Notes under the pieces: generated by a model
What the model saw: the letters and a program-made list of their open reading frames with translations, nothing else
Databases searched by the model: none
What the model was told of the DNA's origin: nothing
Source: Eudromia elegans
Taxonomy: Eukaryota; Chordata; Aves; Tinamiformes; Tinamidae
Assembly (NCBI GenBank): GCA_003342815.1
Contig: PTEX01000332.1
Coordinates: 1 to 64,000 of the forward strand
Direction of reading: 5' to 3'
Length of the DNA: 64,000 nt
In this document: piece by piece, positions 23,432-36,000 of the stretch
Numbering within the stretch: position 1 is the stretch's first letter
Layout: every line of letters begins with the position of its first letter
Position numbers and translations under genes: made by a program

Positions 23432-26400
23432 TAAGAATTTGTTTGTATCAGTATGAACAAGCTGAATCTAGATATTTTACAAGTGGCTTCACATATAATG
23501 TCACTGCAGAATATCAAGCATGTATGAGATAAATTAGCTCTTCAGTTATACTAGCCTTTGTTTAAACAGTCTGGCTTTGGTGGCATGAGACTAAATATTG
23601 CATTCCACTTTAGACCAGCTGGATTTATAAGAGCCATAAAGATGCAATAAAAAACCATAACAAGATGACAGCATCTTCACTTTTCAACTCAGAAATCAAT
23701 TAAATCATTGTAAAGAAATTGTAACTTCAGATCTATTATCAAATTTTAGATTACTGGAATCAAAAAAGCAGTCTACAATGATTTCAGCGTTGCCTCTATA
23801 AAAGATTCATTCTAGTGCCAATCTAATCTAATTATAACCAAGCTATATATTCTGAAAATCATGTAGTGTACTATTCAGAACATTTCTACAACATTAGCAG
23901 CAAATTCTATTGCAAGGTAATTTTGGGGTTGCAATAGCAGGAGAGGTAATTAGAACCAGCTCTAGTAAGCATTTTGTCATACTTTTTTAACATGGTCTGA
24001 GAACGATACCTGAAGGTGTAATTGCCCTTACGTTTTTATGGATTCTTTTAAGATCAAAGCTATGAATTATGAGAGACAAAGACATTTAGACAATAGGAAC
24101 TAATATATACATCAAGCAAAGTCAGACAAGGTAAATCTGAAATTACTTCAATTTGCAAGAGGGAACTTTTAATGCTTATGCTAGCATAATACTTAACAGA
24201 TTTACAAAAGTCATAAAATTATGGTGAAGGATGATGTGTTTCTCTGAGCTGATTATCCAAAGCCAGATTCTGTCTCTAAACCACTAATTTAGCTCATATT
24301 GCTAGTAGACTTCATTTCGGTTTTCACAATCAACAAAAAATTCACCTCCTACCTCACTGCAGATCCTAACTAGGTAAGTATAATCCCATACTATGCAATG
24401 AAATATTTGTGCAGAGAGGGGAAAAAAAAAGACTCTTGAAGTTAAGATCTCTGACTATAAAAACAAATAGTCAAAAGATCCTGCTTTCATGATAACATAA
24501 AATCTGGAGTTTGACAAAAACATTTCCCTCTTCTCTTTTTCTGCTTTTTGTTTTTATTCTAATAACTGCCACATGACACATATCTCTTATTTCTTCCTAT
24601 ATTGTTACAAATATGCAATGATGGAGGATCTTTTCAAACTTCTTTTTTAATATATTATGATACAAGAAATCTAGTGGAAGCATGAAGTATTGAAAATCAA
24701 AATAAGAAATAGTAATGTGATTTTTGCCTTATTTGAGCTTAAGGACTTTTTTGGATTTGAGTGATTTCTATTTTCAATCAAAAGCAGAGGTGATTTTTGT
24801 AATTTGACTTCCTGAAAGTATTTATATTGGGGGGCTTAATGTTCTCTCTCATCCTAAAAATAATTGAATTTTTCGCATATATTGACAAAAGTTTCATGTA
24901 CAGAAGTTGAATGTGAATCTGCCACATAAATAGGCAGACATTATAAAAATGTTTTATTAATCTATGTTGCTCTTTTTTTGGTAATAAATCCCTGCAGTAA
25001 ATTTACAGTGTGTGTATGTATTATAAATTAAACTGTTCATGTTACTGTAGCTATCAATCTAATTTAGAGTATAGGCTACAGCAATTTTGAGAGATAACAG
25101 CTGCATAAATAATGGCGTTTGTTCACATATTTGTGAAGAGACCTGTCTATGACATACAGCATGAAGATTTGAGGACAAGATGTGAGAAATCTATTGCAGA
25201 CAGGCATGACAAGGCATCCTCCAATATTACTATCTAGTTCTTTCCGGGGGCTGTTTTAGAAAAATCTACCTATGTATGCACCTCTGTAAATACCCCAGTT
25301 TTCAGTCCTTTGAAGAGCTGTGAAATTTTTCACTGACCTGCACAGCTACTGTATGACTGAGCTCTGAGTCCCAAACCTTCTATGATACACAGTGCACTTT
25401 ACCTGTCTGTGCCTCTTTCAAAGACTGCAGGTGGTAAACCTTTCTTTACTTCCCTTGAAGTGGAAATAAATGCAATGTCATCTATAGACATAGAATATAT
25501 ATATATTCTATAGAATAAATATGTGAGGAGAGTTCATTTGACTTCTCTATCTTCATGAATTCAATTTTTGGTCTACACATTGCATATTACAAATTATTAT
25601 GGTAATTCTCATTCCAGTAGGAGAGGTTCATGTGAGTGAACTTCAAAGGACAGAATTTGGAAAATAGTGGATTTGGATTTAAATTTTAGTTCACTTATAG
25701 AGTCTGTCAGCTGTGAAAGATAGAGGAAACTTGCAAATGTAAGGGGATGGCAAGGCACAGGTGCTAGGATTACTTAAATAGTAATAAATTCGCATTGCAA
25801 ATATGATAAATATGCTCTAGATATAATGCTACTTTAATGACTATCAGCTGCAAGCATGAGGACAGAGGGAGGCTGTTAAATGCATACTTTTGGTGCATGG
25901 AAAATGTACTCTCTCAGCAGTTTACAGACTCCTTGGTATTCATTTATGAGGACTTCTTTCCACACAGGAGCTTTCATTTCTATAGAATCTTTGCAATGCT
26001 TTCTTTGTAAATGACAGCATTCGTTATCAAGGCTGAATACTTGCTCATTAAGCCTCTTGGTATGATGACAATGTACAGGCGATATGCAGAGTACTTTTTA
26101 TTCCCCAGTTATTTTCCCTCAGCTTTTTCCCTTCTATCGGTTTCCTGCACTGCAGCAAAGTCACTGCTGACAAAGAACAAAGTCAGTCTCTACCAGGCAG
26201 CAGCAGGGGACTAGAACATGCGAAGTGCTTCTCTATCGGCACGTGTCTGGGGCTATCAGAATTAGGGAGGCCTTGAGTGAAAGTCTGCTCCAAGAAGCAT
26301 CAGTGATTGAGGATGTGTCCTCCAGGCTCACAGTTTTGAGTGGTGCCCGTATGGGCTAATGTGACTTACTCTAACCTGGGGGTGTAGTGGTATATGATCT

Positions 26401-29400
26401 CCTGCAGCTCGTACATTTATTATTAACTGTAAATTCATTCAAAGATTTGAACTTCCAGAAGGATATGACTGCTCAGTCTTCCTTGCACATAGGCTGAACT
26501 GTTTGCATGCAGCATGGCCTTTTCTCAGATAACTGGCTGTCACTTGCATGAGTGTAGTTTAATGAGCTAAATGCCAAAGTCGGAAAGCAAGCTGCCTTAA
26601 TATCCTGACTCTAAATTCAGCAGTTTATTGCCAAGTATATTTTAAGACTGAACTGCTTCAACTACAGCTTAGGAACCAGTCCACTGTACTAACTGATAAC
26701 CCAATGGTCTGACTGATGTGATGTGACTGATGAACAGCTCACATCCTGGCATGAAAGAAACTCACTGAAGGTTTAGTTTGGTGGGTGATTTTTGTTTTAT
26801 TCTGTTTTGTTTTATTCACACAGGGTTGTTATTTTAGAGATTTTCAGCTGGCTTGCTTCTTTTTCCTGGGGATTTTCTTTAAGCTCTTGTGCATAAAAAC
26901 TGGTAACTGTTTAGACAGGAAGTGACTCTGAAGATTATTTTGTGCAATCCCTTGCTTATATTATGGCTAATTTCGGAGTTAAATCTGTGTATAGCAGGTT
27001 TTTGCCCAAGTCTTTGTTTCAAAGGAGGAGTCTCACTGCTCTTTAGAATCTCTTTCTCAGTCTCCTTTTAAAATCCAGTTTTTCTAAGGTCAAAAATTAA
27101 TTTTTTTTCAAGGCTTAGGAACTAGCTGATAGAACTCTTTCTTCCTTTCTACAGGATTGGCTAGCTCTGTAATGTATGAAAATGTGAGTTTATAGCCATT
27201 CTCCTTCAAAAAAAAAAGAAAGAGATAAAGATATGTTATGCCAATGGTTAGATATCATAGTGAAATACTTATGATTATGACATTATTTGCCAGGTGGACA
27301 CAATATTTCATCACTCCAAAGTAAATGGACTTGGGAGTTTGAAAAGCTTGTAAGTAATGTATTTCTTTGAGGAAGGGAGATGAAGTAGAAAAAAGGAAGA
27401 ACAAATCAGTTTGTTCATTTATCAGTTCTTTTATTGATTGGTGAAGTCTTGTTCTTAATAGTAAAACCAACTCTTGCTTTGAATATGATGCTTTATAAAC
27501 ATTGCTTCTATTTCTAAATTGTTTCATTTCTTGGAGAAGGTAATTGATTTTATTCATCTGGGCCCTGTTTCTACATTGAGTAAAACAGCACTGAATGATT
27601 ATTCTGAAGTTGCCCAATGTTCATGAAGTCTGTTATATATTGGTATTATTTTCTGATGATCTTCTTTTAATAAAGCACACTTGGTTTAGATAAATTCATT
27701 TGGAAAAAAAGTAGACACTAATACCTTATTTCACGCTTTTGCAAAGATTTTACATTGTAGGTTAATTAAAAATATAAGCCCATAGCTACAGCATTTCCTC
27801 ACATCTTTATCCATGCTTTAAAATAAAGGAGATTATAGTGCTACAGAGTGATCTTGCTATTTTATCACTCTCAGTGGCTTCGTATAATATCCTTCAAAAT
27901 ATGGACCTAAATTTGCTTTATAAATAGCATAGTATAAAGTCTGGAATTGGTATGATACCACTGTTTCCCTAAGATTAAAAGCTGTTCTGTGTCTAAGATA
28001 ACTATTTAAATAAAATGCTATTTTTACCTGTTAGAAATGAAGAGACACTGTGCATTTCAAAACTGGAGATCATAAAGTAAGCAATAAATTTGAATTCTAC
28101 AGTGTGCTAATTGCAGGTTCTGAGCAGCAGGAAAAAAAATGAAGTTAATGTTTGTAAAATTTTGTAAATTACATTTTGAGAAATGTAAACAACAACAACA
28201 ACAAAAAAGGGTTTTGTGAAGTTTCCATGAGAAAGTAGCAGGTTTTGGTCAATGCTTTTGGTCAGGAGAAATAACTGCTAACAGTATCATTATATCAATT
28301 TTGAATATATTTCATACTGGATATTTATGTTTTGTTTAAATTTCTGAAAGTCTCAGTGGAAAAAGTACTTAGAGAAAGCGTTATAAGGTTATGTGTAATT
28401 CAGCATTTTTCTTTTAGTGGCGTCTGTGATATATTTCTTTATCCTTCTGATAACGCTTATAGTTTCCAAAAGATTTTAATAATCTCTGAGGTTATGGTCA
28501 TTATTCCAAAATGGTCCAGACTTGACATGTATTGTTTTTCTTAATCTTGTATTTTCCTGGATTTGGATACCAGGTTGTATTTCCTTTAATAACATGACCA
28601 AAACTTTTTGGTCTTTATGTGTATCTTTACTGTTTAAAATAATTCATAGTAAACCTATGGCAAACACTTCACAGGTCAATTGATCAATAGCTTAGCTTAG
28701 CTGCTAAGTCCAGCAGCATTTTGAAAAGAATCTGAGTGTGTTGATATACTCCAAGTTATATTTTATTTATTTTTAAATAGATTTTTAAGCAAATATACCT
28801 CTTTAATGCAATGCCTTGGGCAAGGATCAGAATTTAGGCAGCTGGAGTTGCCTACAGTTTGCTGCCAGCTGTACTTCTTCAGTCTTCATTGTTCAAAGTT
28901 GGGAGGTTTCTGTTGGCTGCCTGTTGCTTAAAAAAACACGCAGAGAAAACTTAATATGCTGAACAGGATCATACCTGTCATTTGACCTGTCTTCAAGCTA
29001 TAACAAACTATGTAGGTACTGTGCATTCTCTATCAGTGCCAATAGCAGTTTGCTATTCTAAATAGAGCTAAAGAAATGTAGGGCTCATCTTGTACGTCTA
29101 CTTATCCTAACATTATATCAAACCTACTTAATGATACCTGACATGTGTGTAAACATTTCAAATGAGAGATTTTGCAACTTCCTCTGGCATCCAGTGCTTC
29201 TGTCCCTTCACTCTTGAGGGAGGTTCTTTCCTAATGCCTTACTTGATTATATTTCAATTCTATTACATTTTAGCTGTCTTCAACTGTCTTAACTTAGTTT
29301 TAATTTGCAGAAATTGCCTTAGAATAAAAATCACTGTTCAGGTTTGAGCAGCATACTCAGATATCAGGTAGATGAATTTTTAAAAAGCTTGATGATTGAC

Positions 29401-32400
29401 AATAAAATTTTCTAACTACGAACTGTTTTCTTCCTCTGAATGCAAATGCTTGGAAGAAGAATCCTGAGGAATGTCAGGCTTGTTCATCCTCCTCCAAAAA
29501 GGATTAAATCTGTAACCAAACTAACAAATTTAAAATCATTGATGTGCTATTTCAGTACTTACCAGCATGACAGTAGCAAGCAACCAGTGCACCTGTCTAC
29601 AAGGCTACAAGTTATCTCAATGCCTTACTACGTGAAAAGTTTTAACTGATCCTATACATATGTTAAAATTTCTAGGTATCCCTTATCTATGTTTTAGGTT
29701 GTATTTTTAGTACAAAATTCTGTTAACACTGGAAATTATAACAGAAAGAACAGGATAAACTGAAAAATTAGTATGAGTTATTACAATGACTACTAATGGT
29801 AATGTTTATTTTCATACTTAATTCTTAGAAACCTATATTCTAAAATTTAGCTATATCTGTCAAAATTTCCTATCTACTACGTAATACAAAGTTCCATGAG
29901 TTTGTCCCAGGTCCTATACTTGGATTTATCTAGAGTTCTTCCAGAAAGGATCCCCATCTCAACCAGGTTCTAGATTGTACAATAATAAGAATAATGTAAG
30001 ATATTCAAATAAATAATTTTAAGATTTTTTTCCACACCTGTTGTGTTTTCCAGTAATGATAACTCAAAGGCATAAGCTATTTGCTCATTCTGGACATAGC
30101 AGAAAGCGAAGAATTAAACTTGTTACCATATGGGAAACCATCCCATAACGACCGTCCCCAAAACTACAGATTCCTAAACTGGATAAAAGGTTACACTTGC
30201 TGCAGTTTTACTACTGCAAAGGGAAAAAAACCCCCAAAAACAAAAAAACAAACAAAACTTTTTATTTTCAAGTATTTTGGAAGAGAAATTTCCTGAGTGT
30301 GAAATGATGACAAATTGATTGTTCTTGTAGAAATACTTCCTTATTTCATTGTGCAGGCTGTGGTTCTGCTCTGATAATAAATGTGTTTGATATTGCTTTC
30401 CCACGGTACTGGTACAATCCATGCAGAGAAACAAAAAATGCAACAGGGAACTACATGTATTCCAGCTACAGTATGAAGCATACTTTTAAGACTTGTGTTT
30501 CTAAAGAAAGTACAAAAACAAGATACAATAAAGAATGTGGGAAATAATATGAGCTTCTTATTCCTAAATTTTGTGTATTCCAGGTTTGAAGGAAATTCTT
30601 GTGTAAATGCCATCACTAGCATTCAGTTGCACTTAGTTCAGTTATCACTTGCTTCAGTCTCTGCTTTCATATTCATGAATAAGAATGTGTTCTCAGCTAA
30701 AATTCTGTGCCTCTGTACTTCACAGCAATTAATATCCTGACATACTATCTCAAGATAAGTTGCTCAGCTTAGAAGACTTGTAGGAAGTGAAATGCAATCT
30801 GTAGTATTTAAGTCTTCTTTTCGATAATGACCCACTCTAGTAAGGATTAAAATAAGTCTGTCTCTTTCTAGTTCCTATGCTCATGTCTTTGTAATTTACA
30901 TTGTAATTGGTATGTTATTGATGATACCAGCAGAGTATCTCTGGATAGGAGTTCAGAGAGCTAATTAACCAAAGGTAACTGCCCCAAGTCAACTTTGAAA
31001 TCTCTTGGAAAGATGGTGTGCAGCTGCAGCATGCACACATTTTCAATACACATTGTGTTATTTTTTCATCAGTCTTTGTATTTGAAACTGTGAGGATTTT
31101 CAAAGAAGAGGATTTTTGAAAGACTATATTCTCCTCAATAACACAGCTTTGTGTGGTAGATATGCACTGTGCCAAAACTTGTGTTAACAGCTGCATAAAT
31201 TTGCTGTCCCTCCATTCATATGGCAGTTGGATCCATGCTGAGCTCATTCAAAAAGAGCATATGGATATCCAAGTGCTACTTTATATGTATATTATCACAG
31301 TCATTAAACAGCCTTCTAAGTACTAACCTAAGTGTTAGGAAATGCTAGGAGTTTGGGGTTTTTTTTCTTTTCAAATCCTTGAAAGAAAGGATTCAATGAC
31401 TGCAGAAGCCCAGTGAAGTGACTGGACTTCTGGGGGCTTCAGTGACATGAGTTAAGGGAATGGAGAGTATGACATTCACAGTAGTGTTATAAAAAGCAAA
31501 AAGACAGACTTGCACTATTTTTGTTCTAATTAACCATCTTTTATTTATTTATTCATATATTGTTTTTCAAGTGAATTATGATTCAGTGTGAATCAGCATA
31601 ATCATATACAGCGATGGTTTGGAATAAGCAGTGTAAATGTCACTTATATCCTTCTCCACAGTTCTGTGATGCAGGATTTCTGACATTTTTCCTTCATGTA
31701 ATCTCATCAATAGAAACGGAGAGAAACTTTGAAAGAACTTTACATTTTTTAACTAGGAATCTGAGATATTGCCTGGTCTGACTTTTGTGCAGAATTACTC
31801 TTATTTTTAAAAATAAACAAATAAATAAAAAGCATGCTCACATGGAAAGCTTGCTTTCCCTATAAGTATGAATGTCAGGAATGCTCTTGATAGTTGATAA
31901 ATGGCAACCAGTAAAAGCTTTGGTTAGAGTTACTAAAAACCAGCACAAATTGGTGTATAGTGCTGGCCTTATTTTTCTTGTGAAAACAGTGTAAAGCTGT
32001 CATTGTCTTTGGAAGGAAGAGACAGCTAGTGGATGTGCTGCCATTGCCTGTTTTACTGACTGCATAAATACATGTTTCCAGTGAATATCAAAATTAAGTT
32101 TACTAAATAAGATGCACTTTGTTTTCAGTTCTATTAGTTTCAGTGTAGGTGAGTTGACTGTAGTATGCCACAGTAAAAGTGCTGAAGAAAGGACATGTTT
32201 AAGGAGGTCTACATTTGGTCAGTGTAATTTATTACTATGTACTGTATTCTTTTACATAACAAAAAATGCCTTCAATTTTATAAAGTGAGAAGGTTAATGA
32301 ACAGTACTATAAGAAATTGTTTCTGTTCAATTAGGCATATATTTGCTTTTGTTAAATAGTGATTTTAATGATAAAAATGTCTTCTGGAGCTAGGAGGAAG

Positions 32401-32870
32401 TGACAGGACTAAAAGAGTAAATTATGGTTTTAGTTAGAAACGGAGAAAATATTCTGGAAGGTGTCAAGGGATTTAACATTTATAAAATCTAGTTTGGAAA
32501 AGAAAATGCAGTTTATTTTAACTCTTTCAATTAAAATGTTTCTTAAAGAAGCACGGGTAAAGAAAAATGGCAAACAAAAAAAAGTTAAGTGGTCCAAATA
32601 CGTAGGTGTACCTAAAAATGATGTCCCTTTGCATCCTATTCTTTCAATCACCATAATCAAGGACTTGTAAATTCTAGCTTTATCTTTTTAGATATTAGAG
32701 GAAAAAAATAGAGCAAAGTATGATGTTCTGAAGACTGCCTGATGACTTAGAATGGCACAGCATCCATTAAGAAAAAGTGTTTCTGTAGTAGAACAACTGT
32801 GGTTGCAGATTCTGCTTCCTTGTTCCTTTTTTTTTTTTCCCTTCTTCTTCTTAGAATGAGAACTACTTCA
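23432..32870. other. AT-rich non-coding spacer
   Basis: This is about 9.4 kb without a recognisable gene or transposon. A 22-bp perfect AT palindrome lies at 25490-25511. A (CAA)n run sits near 28190-28203. The stretch 26200-26760 is slightly less AT-rich but has no recognisable content. Open frames such as 27255-27617 (minus) and 30915-31247 (minus) have no known motifs. Confidence 0.6.
25490..25511. repeat. 22-bp perfect palindrome, AT-rich
   Basis: The sequence atagaatata followed by ta and its mirror complement reads the same on both strands with no spacer. Its simple ATAT core makes it less remarkable than the spaced inverted repeats elsewhere in the window. Confidence 0.9.
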
Positions 32871-32937
32871 TGTGTTTGTAATCCTACATGTTTTTATTTT
32901 TCAGGGTTTTTTTAAACCATGTAGGATTACAAACACA
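32871..32937. repeat. Perfect 20-bp inverted repeat with 27-nt loop
   Basis: Left arm tgtgtttgtaatcctacatg is at 32871-32890. The right arm, its exact reverse complement, is at 32918-32937. The spacer is 27 nt and T-rich. The arms are not simple sequence, so chance is unlikely. No flanking target duplication or known transposon terminus is visible. Confidence 0.95.
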
Positions 32938-33999
32938 AAATAAATACAATATTAATACAGTACAGAGGTACTATGTTCTTGGTACTTCAAGTTTCTTCTT
33001 TACCTCAACTTTTAGTCTACTTGGTACTACCTCTTGAAGTATTCCACTGGAAAGTTTGATTACATATAAAATCTTGTTTTGGACTAACTCATTAGTGTGA
33101 ATACAGAAGATTTAGAGAATTCAATTTGAATTAAACAAGGTAAAGTGATTTTCATACAATGTTTTCAACCAAAGAGCTATAAGTCAGCATTATATATAGC
33201 TCTGGGGGTCCTTCATTTATATTTATTAGATGTATCTGGCAGTTCCTTATAATTTATATGCAGTAAATTTCTATAATAAATACTAAATACACATACCAAA
33301 TATATTTGCTATCCTGCTATTACGTCTTTTTGATAATTTAGTAGTAGGTATGCTTTGCATTTCAAATATTTTCTTATCCTGACTTTATATAGCCATCAGT
33401 GAAACTGTGCCCTAGTATGATTACTAATTGCTTAGGAAAACATTCCTTTTGATATTCATGAAATGAAAAACAGCCTTTGGTTTTGCTATGCATGTTACAG
33501 GTAGCATAATGATGTGGTAAAAAGATAAGAAACAAATAAACAATAGGAGATAAACTTTTTCATTATTATTTTCTGGAAGGGAAGAGTTAAGCTTTAGTAC
33601 TAGAGAAACATATGATAGAGTGTTTGTCAGGAGGTCTTTATTAGTGTGGCTTATTGCATAGATTCCCTGAGTGATCTTGTTAGAGATTCTCTTTACTGAA
33701 GCCTTATTCACTGCATATGCTTTTTACCTTTTCAAGAGACTAACTCCACCTTTTGCTTCACACTCCACCCATTTCTAAAAAATGAACTTCCAGTTCCAGG
33801 CACAGAGAGTTCTGGTAAGCAATCTCCCTCCAGCATCAGTGTCACAGAGTAATGATTACATTGTATGTTAGAAACTACAAGTGATCCTGCTGTTGACATG
33901 TGCCTCCATTTTGCAGTTCCTCCAGTTCAGCTCAGAAGACTGTTCATGTTGACCAATCTGCGGTAGTCTGCTGACCTTCATATATTAACACCAGGGATC
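32938..33999. other. AT-rich non-coding spacer
   Basis: No gene is recognisable. The last 100 bases (about 33900-33999) may already belong to the diverged 5' side of the CR1 that follows. Confidence 0.5.
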
Positions 34000-35397
34000 A
34001 CCAAGGCACTACAAGACATTTATTCTTGACCACCACCTTAGGAGTGCTTTAAACTAAGCAAGGAGGGGGAAGGGGAGTGTCACAGGGACAGGGCGATCAA
34101 TACCACACAGCTAAAGTTGACAGGCATCTAGCGGGAGTACAGTAGTGAGGAAGTGCGGATAGGATGTGAGTGCAGGACCAATGCATGAAGCATGGGGAAT
34201 AAGCAGGATGAACTGGAGATCTGTGTGTGGTCCCAGTGTCACGATCTCATTGGAATCACAGAAATGTGGTGGGACAGCTCATACGACTGGAGTGCAGTCA
34301 TTGAAGGCTACATGCTCTTTAGGAAGGACAGGCTAGGAAGGTGAGGTGGTGGAGTTGCTTTGTATGTGAGAGAGCAACTGGAATGCATGAAGCTCAACCT
34401 GAGGGCAGAGGATGTGCGAGTTGAGAGCCCGTGGGTGAGGGTTAAAGGGCAGACTAACATGGGAGACACTGTGGTGGGTGTCTGCTACAGTCCACCTGAT
34501 CGGGAGGAGGAAGTTGATGAGGCCTTCTACAGACAGGTGGAAGTTGCCTCATGGTCACAGGCCCTGGTTCTCATGGGGGACTTTAACTACCCTGATATCT
34601 GCTGGAACGATAACACTGTGAGGCTCAAAGGGTCCTGGAGGTTTCTGCAGTGTGTTAACAATTTTTTGACACATATTGTGGAGGAACTGATGAGGAGAGG
34701 TGGGCTACTGGACCTCATATTAACAAACAATGAGGGACTCGTTGGAGATGTGAAGGTGGGGGGCAGCCTTGGCTAGAGTGATCATGAACTGGTGGAATTC
34801 AGGATCCAACGAGGAGGCGGCAGAGCTGTAAGTATCCTTGCAATGATGGATTTCAGGAGGGCTGACTTCAACGTCCTCAGAGATCCCCTTGGAAAGATTC
34901 CATGGTCTCAGGCTCTAGAAGGAAGAGAGGCCCAGGAGAGCGGGTTGATTTTCAAGCAGCACTTCTTCCACGCCCAGCAGCAGTGCATCCGTATGTGTAA
35001 GAAGTCAGGCAGAAGGGGCAGGAGACCTGTGTGGATGAGCAAGGACCTTGTGGCAATGCCCAAGCAGAAGGCGACAGTATACAAAATGTGGAAAAAAGGA
35101 CAGGCCCCCTGGGAGAAATACAGGAATGCCGTCAGGGATTGCAGAGACGCGACCAGGAATGCTAAGGCATGTTTGGAATGTAACTTGGTGAGGGATATTA
35201 AAAACAACAAGAAAAACTTTTTCAATTATATTAACAACAAAAGGAAGGTCAGGGAAAGCGTGGGTCTGCTGGTGAACAGGGTGGGTGCCTTGGTTACGAA
35301 AACAACAGAAAAAGCAGAGTTGCTGAATGCCTTCTTTGCTTCAGTGTTTACCAAGGGCAGCCCTTTAGAACCTCAGGCCCTAGGGAAAAGAGAGGAT
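34000..35397 (+). mobile_element. CR1 LINE, end of ORF1 to mid ORF2; 3'-truncated
   Basis: The block starts near gtgctttaaactaagcaagg, which resembles the end of CR1 ORF1 and the ORF1-ORF2 junction. It continues through a complete apurinic-type endonuclease domain and the linker to the reverse transcriptase. Similarity stops near 35397, just before the RT palm motifs. The RT core, C-terminus, 3' UTR and octamer tail are all absent. This is the reverse of the usual CR1 pattern, in which target-primed reverse transcription keeps the 3' end and loses the 5' end. The left boundary is uncertain by roughly 100 bases. The copy is well preserved, with one frame over about 1.2 kb. Confidence 0.93.
34180..35397 (+). 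pseudogene. CR1 ORF2 remnant: APE-type endonuclease domain plus RT linker
   Basis: One continuous frame of about 406 codons has no frameshift and three in-frame stops. TGA at 34186-34188 and TGA at 34342-34344 both sit where relatives have CGA arginine codons (CpG decay). TAG at 34774-34776 sits where relatives have cysteine. Endonuclease signatures in order: NA-stop-SMGNKQDELE; ITEMWWD with the catalytic Glu codon at 34261-34263; GVCYSPPD; LMGDFNYPDICW with the catalytic Asp/Asn near 34579-34587; LLDLILTN; and SDHELVEF with the terminal Ser-Asp-His codons at 34777-34785. All expected catalytic residues are visible. The linker follows (PVWMSKDL, KKNFFNYINNKRK, LLNAFFASVF). In a live element this domain nicks target DNA. 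Here the stops and missing RT make it non-functional. Confidence 0.9.
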
Positions 35398-35619
35398 GTT
35401 TATTTTTTATGTTATGGCCTTGATGTGCAGTATGTCCAAAGCTCCTGTTCTATGCTATCATAGATAACTTCTGTACTAAAGATTTCTAAGCTGTATGATA
35501 TTTGTACTTAACACTTAAAATAATCTACTGTAGAATCATCTTTCAGATTGCAATACTATTATCTTTTGTCCGAAATTTGTTTCAATGCTTTTCTCTGCTA
35601 GGAAAGTTTTTCCTGAAAA
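35398..35619. other. Short AT-rich stretch after the CR1 breakpoint
   Basis: No CR1 sequence, tail or known repeat is visible immediately downstream of the break. Confidence 0.6.
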
Positions 35620-36000
35620 ATGAACAAGCAGCCAGCTGTGTGCAGCAGAAGCAGCTCCCCACTGTAGGTCCATCTGCACCAGCAAGGCTATGAAGGGTCC
35701 TAGCACTGTGTGGTAGGCAGAGATGTGATGATGGGCAGGGCAACGTCTAGGTTAGTTGGGTCCTTGAGAGTAGGACCATGGTGTGCTGCTTAGGCCCATC
35801 TGTTATCAAATACATCCAAGGTGAGATGAGTCAAGGGCAGGAATCAGGTCTGTTGCTGCCTAGGACTCCAGGACTGGTCTGCGAACCCAGCCTGCAGAGA
35901 ACTCATTGGTGTGTGTGGATGTACACTACAACACACAGTCACATTGCTGCTCCCTGACTGGATGCACCCTTTGGCTATCTGATAATAGAAGCATTCTTGA
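35620..36000. other. GC-richer island of unknown origin
   Basis: About 380 bases are clearly richer in G and C than the surroundings, with CTGC/CAGC-rich words. I recognise no protein frame, LTR signal or known repeat. It lies about 220 bp after the CR1 breakpoint, so it may be part of a second, unidentified insertion. Confidence 0.35.

Noticed and set aside
25490-25511. 22-bp palindrome as a binding site
   Set aside because: Its core is plain ATAT repeat, which gives palindromes for free in AT-rich DNA.
34908-35225. 105-codon minus-strand open frame
   Set aside because: Antisense shadow of the CR1 ORF2 linker.
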